NCBI RefSeq assembly: GCF_005239225.2 | Contig: NC_133284.1 | Location: forward strand, 47,586,697 to 47,650,696 | Direction of reading: 5' to 3' | DNA from: Populus alba | Taxonomy: Eukaryota; Streptophyta; Magnoliopsida; Malpighiales; Salicaceae | Length of the DNA: 64,000 nt | Shown: positions 58,640 through 64,000 of the stretch, piece by piece | Position numbering within the stretch: the first letter of the stretch is position 1 | Layout: the number at the start of each line of letters is the position of its first letter | Translations under genes and position numbers: made by a program | Notes under the pieces: model-generated | Databases searched by the model: none | Told to the model about the DNA's origin: nothing | The model's input: the letters and a program-made list of their open reading frames with translations, nothing else

Positions 58640-58895
58640 TATTTAGTGATGGGTAGTTGAATGCTAGGAAAAAAAACTAAAAAGTTAGACAAATGGGGGA
58701 ATGTAGTTTCTCATTCCACTTATAAATACAGCATGTATTTTGAATGTATAAAGTGAGTGGAGGTGAAGAGAGTTAGAAAAAGAAACATATGAGAGTTGTA
58801 ACACTTGTGTTATTTGAAAAGATTTCTAAATCTAGTGTTTGTTTTGTATGCGTAATAATTGCTCTTATATAGATGCAATAACAGGCCATACGTGA
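58640..58895 (+). mobile_element. possible small LTR fragment
   Basis: Contains a promoter-like CTTATAAATACAGC (58719-58732) followed 80 bases later by GAGAGTTGTAACACTTGTG, a layout resembling a copia-type LTR U3/R. No partner LTR, target duplication or primer site was found. Confidence 0.25.
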
Positions 58896-58929
58896 CTCGT
58901 AACCATCCACTCTAACCTAGAGTAATGGG

Positions 58930-59340
58930 TGAAAAAAAAAAAAAAAATTTAAAAAATAATCAAGACAACCAGAAAAAAAATAATTGAAAAAATAAACCGT
59001 GAAAAAAAAAAAACCAAGTTAATCGATTAAAATTTGAAAAAACGCATCAGTTCAGTTCGGTTCGGCTTCGGTGTTTATTTAAAACCGAAATTAAAAAAAA
59101 TGAACCGGAAACCAAACAAAAAATACGAGCCAACCGGGGAAAAAAAAGAAAGAAAACCGACCAAACCCAACCCTAACAAAACGAGCAAACGAAACAAAAC
59201 AGAGTAAAACCAGGTTTGACCGGTTTTTGTTCTAGAAATCAACCAAACCAAAACGCGGTCGGTTTGACCGGTTTTTTTTTTTTTTTTAATATTTCGGTTT
59301 GGTTATGCTTTTTTATAAAAAACCGAACCGAACTGAAAAA
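58930..59340. repeat. AACCGAACC/GGTTCGGTT-rich repeat
   Basis: Poly-A-rich DNA with many AACCGA, CAAACC and GGTTCGG/GGTTTGACCGG words in both orientations, so the two ends can pair (GTTCGGTTCGG near 59054 with CCGAACCGAAC near 59323). This type of degenerate repeat is widespread in plants; a smaller piece is at 37725-37802. Confidence 0.6.
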
Positions 59341-59394
59341 TAATGCACCTAGACCTAACAATGGATAAATCAAGCCTAAAATAGCAAAAACAAA

Positions 59395-59894
59395 NNNNNN
59401 NNNNNNNNNNNNNNNNNNNNNNNNNNNNNNNNNNNNNNNNNNNNNNNNNNNNNNNNNNNNNNNNNNNNNNNNNNNNNNNNNNNNNNNNNNNNNNNNNNNN
59501 NNNNNNNNNNNNNNNNNNNNNNNNNNNNNNNNNNNNNNNNNNNNNNNNNNNNNNNNNNNNNNNNNNNNNNNNNNNNNNNNNNNNNNNNNNNNNNNNNNNN
59601 NNNNNNNNNNNNNNNNNNNNNNNNNNNNNNNNNNNNNNNNNNNNNNNNNNNNNNNNNNNNNNNNNNNNNNNNNNNNNNNNNNNNNNNNNNNNNNNNNNNN
59701 NNNNNNNNNNNNNNNNNNNNNNNNNNNNNNNNNNNNNNNNNNNNNNNNNNNNNNNNNNNNNNNNNNNNNNNNNNNNNNNNNNNNNNNNNNNNNNNNNNNN
59801 NNNNNNNNNNNNNNNNNNNNNNNNNNNNNNNNNNNNNNNNNNNNNNNNNNNNNNNNNNNNNNNNNNNNNNNNNNNNNNNNNNNNNNNNNNNNNN
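59395..59894. other. assembly gap, exactly 500 N
   Basis: An uninterrupted run of 500 N, a round number that suggests a placeholder and not a measured length. The duplicated segment begins 403 bases after it. Confidence 0.99.
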
Positions 59895-60297
59895 TATATC
59901 ATTATAATAATATCATCTGATTTTGCAATCAAAAGCAATTAATTTTTTTAGATAATAAGGTATCAACTATCAATGCTTAGATTTTTTTTTTTTTTAGTTA
60001 ATAAAAACAGACCTACTCTAGCTATAAACTAATCCTCTTTCTTTACCTGTGTGTGTGTTTTTTTAGAGGGTACATCAGGTGCTGGGCTACTTTCCATCTC
60101 TTACATTAACAAAAAACAGATGTTTGCAGGTTCAAGCAAAGGTTAAGTCTGCATTGGCTAGCTAATAAACAATCCTAATGTATCCCTTCAACAGGTGCAG
60201 TATTTCCATTGCTCTTCGGAGAGCCCGCGCCAGGAGCAAGATAGGTGAAACTGGTAAAGTGGTGCTTTGGTGAACGGAGTGCCTAAATTTTTGGTGG
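59895..60297. other. sequence between gap and right duplication arm
   Basis: No gene recognised. About 60190-60297 is GC-balanced (GAGAGCCCGCGCCAGGAGC) and could be the end of a coding exon on either strand. The equivalent of this part, if it exists in the left copy, would lie before the window. Confidence 0.4.
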
Positions 60298-60593
60298 CGA
60301 ATCTCACATAGGTTCTCTATCTCAAACCATGTGAAATGTTCAGAGAGAGAACTTCTAAGATGGCTGATAGCCCTTGCTAGCTTGCTATAACTGCATGCAT
60401 GCAATGTTATCATGGGAGCCCCATTTTGTATTCTTTTGTATGATATGCCAGTTCTTCTATATTGCCTTCTGCAGATATATCAGTTGGTGGACGCAACTTA
60501 TTTATGCTTGCAGTCATCCACTTAATCTTCTTCACTCATAAATATTTGATGTGTTTTACTTGTCTGGAAGAGACTTCAATTGAGAAATATTAA

Positions 60594-61522
60594 CGTTTGG
60601 GTTTTGCATGTGACTTTGTGTTTTTTTTGGTATTGTGGTAGCTGTTGTGATTGTGGTTTGAAAAAAATTGTTTTAATAAAATGTACTTTTAGTTGAGGTT
60701 GATTTGGTATTTTTATGTATGTTTGGTTAAAACTGTGATTGAAATTAAGGTTGAACAAAAAGTAGTTAATTGTGTTTGATTAATAATACGTTTGAAATTG
60801 AGGTTATAAAAATAACTTTAAATTATATATTAATATTGATGGTTTTTTAATTTAAATATTATAGATTTAACTATTGTCATTACATCATGAAATAAATAAT
60901 ACTTTATATAAAATATTTTTTAATTGTTCCATTAAACTATCTACAATTCCATCACATATGAAATACATCCGACAAAGACTACAGTTTCTTTTTTTTTGGT
61001 TTCTTAACACGTAACAATATCAGGTAAAATATAATCAGGAACAAAATTGGGATTGCGATCAAATTCTGCAAATGCTTACGTCATCAAGCGATCTCTGTCT
61101 AATTTATGTAGTGTCATTAAATAATGTTAAACACTAGTTTTTTTTTTTGAAATAAAACACAATTAAAAAAATAGAAAATAATTTTCATTTTTTTATTTTA
61201 CTAGGTCGGACCTGGTTCAATGCATTTTTAAGTTTTAAACCGGAACAGTAGAGCTGGCTACACGTTACGTGAACAGTGTAGCCATGCTACACTGTTCCGC
61301 TAATTAATTAGCATGAACAATGAGTGTAGCATACATTGTTCATGCTAATTAATTATCATGAATAATGCGCAAGAAAGCAAACATTTTGTTGGCTTTCCTG
61401 TTCCCTGTATCTCGGACGCAAAAATTATGTGGGATCTATACACAGTAAACTTTGTATTTTTCTTAACCAAACAAATTGCATCATTTTAAACAAAACGCAT
61501 ACACAACCTCGTTAACAAACGG
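60594..61522. mobile_element. hAT-like element, duplicate copy
   Basis: This is the copy of 290-1207, including the three hairpins at about 61253-61365. The second hairpin has lost an A in CTGTTCACGC (CTGTTCCGC here), and the first has lost TG (ACACTGTTACG becomes ACACGTTACG). Confidence 0.45.
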
Positions 61523-62043
61523 ACCCTTTAGCTAAATGACTGCTTCTAGGTTAGATTTTGCTTTATATTGTTGTTGCATTGCTCATTTCCTTTCTTTTTT
61601 GATGTTTGTGTGTTTGAATCACTTAATTAATCTGCAGATTAGTTGATATCGAAGTTGTGCTCCTTCTAGCTTCGATCTTTCAATTATCAAATTTATCCCT
61701 CTCATTTTCTCCACACCCCTAGTTTGTCTATGCTACTAGGGAATGACTTGAACATTTACATTGGCTAACCTCCATCTCCCCCACTCTATTTGCAATCTTG
61801 GAAGACACTTTAAACATTAGCCCTCAACCTTTCAAGTAGTGCCATTACAACCCTCAAAGGTAGGACTGGTGGACTTTATGTCTCCATTTCCAATGCAAGG
61901 ATATTGCAAATGGCATGGTGATGTGGGATTAATCCATTGCGATGTAAGTACTCCGTGATAATGTTTGAGATACAACTCTTCCAAAATGGAGGAAGGGCAA
62001 AAAGTTTATCTAGCTTTTTTGAAAATCTCTTCTTGTTTATATC

Positions 62044-64000
62044 TATTAGTTATTGGGTTAGGTTTGGTCCGTCTATGATGGATGAGTCTAGTCCAAGTTA
62101 TTAAAGGAGTTACTAAAAGAAGTAACTGCCTCCTCTTATCATATATAAAGGGACATAACCTATATGGAAAGGTTAAGTTTTTCATTTGTTGAATAATCAT
62201 TCTCTCTTTCTCTTCTCTCATCTTGGACACTGCATTACTTTGACAAGATTTATAAATACGTTCGTACTGTGGAATATCACTTTGGTTCTAGCAATTGAAG
62301 GGCACTGAAGTAACAGATTCAGGGATAAGAAAGTGAATTCTCACAAGTAAGTTTTTCTTTCCGTTCTACATTACTATTAGAGCCATAGTTTTTAATATTA
62401 TTTTTATGCAGTATATTTGTTATTACATGAATGTTAGATGTAAATTTTGTATTAGAAGAATACTTCCATTGAGAATTTTAAGTTTACAAAATTTTATACA
62501 ATAATTTAATTATGATTTTGTCTTTTCTATAATTAATTGGAAAAGACTTTCTACATGGTAGTTGTATAATTCAATTATCAACTCATCATGTGAATTGATA
62601 ATGGAAATGGAGATTGGAAATTGCCATTTCCATTTCCATTTTCAATTTACTATGATGAACTCTATGCTTAAGAAGTTCAACGAAATCTTGTGTTTGTTCT
62701 TGCTTTACTCCAATTGGGCTTTAATATTGCGTTTGTTGGTTGTTATGTAAAAATACATCTGGATAATATTTTTTATGGTTCTGGTTTTGTATTAAATGGT
62801 TTTATGATGTTAAACATCGTTAATGTATCTGTTAATTATGATGCTTTAATTTATGTTGTTCAAAATTCCAGCACTATTAATGATAGTAATATCATAACTT
62901 GGCATGCTAGATTAGGACACATTGGGCAAGATTGATTACATAGATTAGTAAGAGCATGTCTTTTAGGATAACTCACCAAAGAAGAGTTGTCCATTTGTGA
63001 GCATCGTCTTGTTAGAAAAACAATTAGATTATCATTTGGCAAAGCTAAAAGAGCTAGTAGTCCATTACAGCTTATTCATTAAGACATTTATGGCCCAATA
63101 AATGTGAAGGCAAGACATAGAGGAAATTATTTTATCACATTTATAGATGATTTTACATGGTTTGATTATGTTTATTGATCTCATATAAGTCTGAAGCATT
63201 AGATTGCTTCATTCGATACACAAATCTGGTGGAGAATAAACTAAGCACCAAGATCAAAGCTTTAAGAACTGATCAACGACGTGAATATCTGTCTGGGCAA
63301 TATAAAATTTTTTGTGATGAAAGCTAGATATCTAACTATTCCTTATACTCCAAAATAAAATGATGTAGCAGAAAGGTGGAATAGAACCCTATTTGACATG
63401 GTTAGGTCAATAATGGTGCAAACTAACTTACCAATTTCTTTATGGGGAGATGCATTGTTAACTGCTGTTTACATACTTAATTGTGTGCTCTCTAAATCTC
63501 TCTCATCCACCTCTTTATATTATTTCCATCCATAGGGGTGTGTAACTTATATTAACAATACTTCTAATGAATATGGGAAACTTGATCCTAGAGGGAAGAA
63601 GTGTATCTTTATATGATATTTTGAACATTCTAAATGATTTGTATTTATTGGTAAAAAAGCAAATGAAAAAGTGACAAAGATTGAATTGTGTAATGTTGTA
63701 TTTTTAGAAAAGATTTTTCCAAAGATAGATGAGGTTAAAAAAGATTTTTAATTATATGAAATGAAAAATCTAGATTATAGTGCAATAAGCCATTCAACAG
63801 AGGATTTAGATGAAACTTTTAATCCTCCTAAAAATAGTGAGAGTGATATTTTATCTATTCCTACTCTTATGGAGCAAGATTCTAAGCAATCTCAACCTTG
63901 AAAAAGCATTCATGAACCAATTCCTCGTTGTCGATTTGAGATTGAAGGGGAAGTGTTCATGATTGCTCCACAAGATGATGAAGAGCCTAAAACATTCAGT
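62044..64000 (+). mobile_element. copia element 5' half, duplicate copy
   Basis: The LTR is 62044-62370, followed by a mutated primer site and then pre-integrase, integrase and the beginning of RT, cut by the window end. The same 5' flank (TTTATATC before the LTR) shows this is a copy of the same insertion event and not a second insertion. It keeps LSGQYKIFCD-like integrase sequence near 63288-63320 that the left copy lost. Gag is absent here too. Confidence 0.88.

Larger units (their letters stand above)
60298..64000. repeat. right arm of the 3.7 kb direct duplication
   Basis: This corresponds to 1-3666 and is net 37 bases longer. It carries the same hAT-like element, the same spacer and the same gag-less copia start. 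One telling change: CGA (Arg) in the RT lead-in at about 3571 is TGA here (about 63898), a CpG-decay type stop. It continues past the window end. Confidence 0.95.

Noticed and set aside
59303..59938. 211-codon ORF
   Set aside because: It runs through 500 N and is not evidence of a gene.
60162..60413. 83-codon - strand ORF
   Set aside because: It crosses the duplication boundary and shows no family motif; the left copy cannot be compared because the window starts there.

Overview
The window looks like AT-rich nuclear DNA from a woody eudicot. I infer Salicaceae (Populus or Salix) from the repeat families, but no species marker was read. It is mostly layered transposable elements. Only one gene looks intact: a two-exon DUF538 gene at 54330-55339. 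No operons, tRNA genes, CRISPR arrays or bacterial features were seen. Nearly all other coding traces are decayed retrotransposon, DNA-transposon, NLR or organelle-derived sequence.

Layout. At 1-19.2 kb a gag-less Ty1/copia element (1724-19210, + strand, target duplication ATATC) is split by a Ty3/gypsy element of about 12.7 kb on the - strand (5339 to about 18090) with 3.2-3.4 kb LTRs. At 20.9-25.0 kb there is a short gag-bearing LTR element (target duplication GTTTT). Its single frame joins gag directly to the C-terminal tail of integrase, with protease, RT, RNase H and the integrase core missing. It lies against a decayed CC-NB-ARC resistance-gene fragment (25.04-26.40 kb, -). A 1.79 kb copy of the gag region follows in inverted orientation (27.88-29.67 kb). 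A 2.75 kb solo LTR with a perfect CTTCA duplication sits at 31.5-34.2 kb. A hAT BED-finger fragment (35.5-36.0 kb) and a possible Athila-type LTR (36.3-37.5 kb) come next. A decayed CACTA (En/Spm) element covers 38.2 to about 43.3 kb. A small mitochondrial rRNA insertion is at 43.8 kb. A complete but decayed copia element (44273-49209, -) is inserted in a LINE remnant.

From 49.7 kb the sequence is AT-rich spacer with MITE-like repeats, plus the DUF538 gene. A run of exactly 500 N (59395-59894) marks an assembly gap. Beyond it, 60298-64000 repeats 1-3666 in the same orientation with many small indels, including the same gag-less copia 5' half. This may be a real segmental duplication or an uncollapsed haplotype joined across the gap.

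No pathway-level cooperation among genes is visible. The value of the window is its insertion history: several nestings can be ordered by target-site duplications. The most unusual objects are the gag/integrase-tail element with its inverted partner, and the long direct duplication beside the gap.
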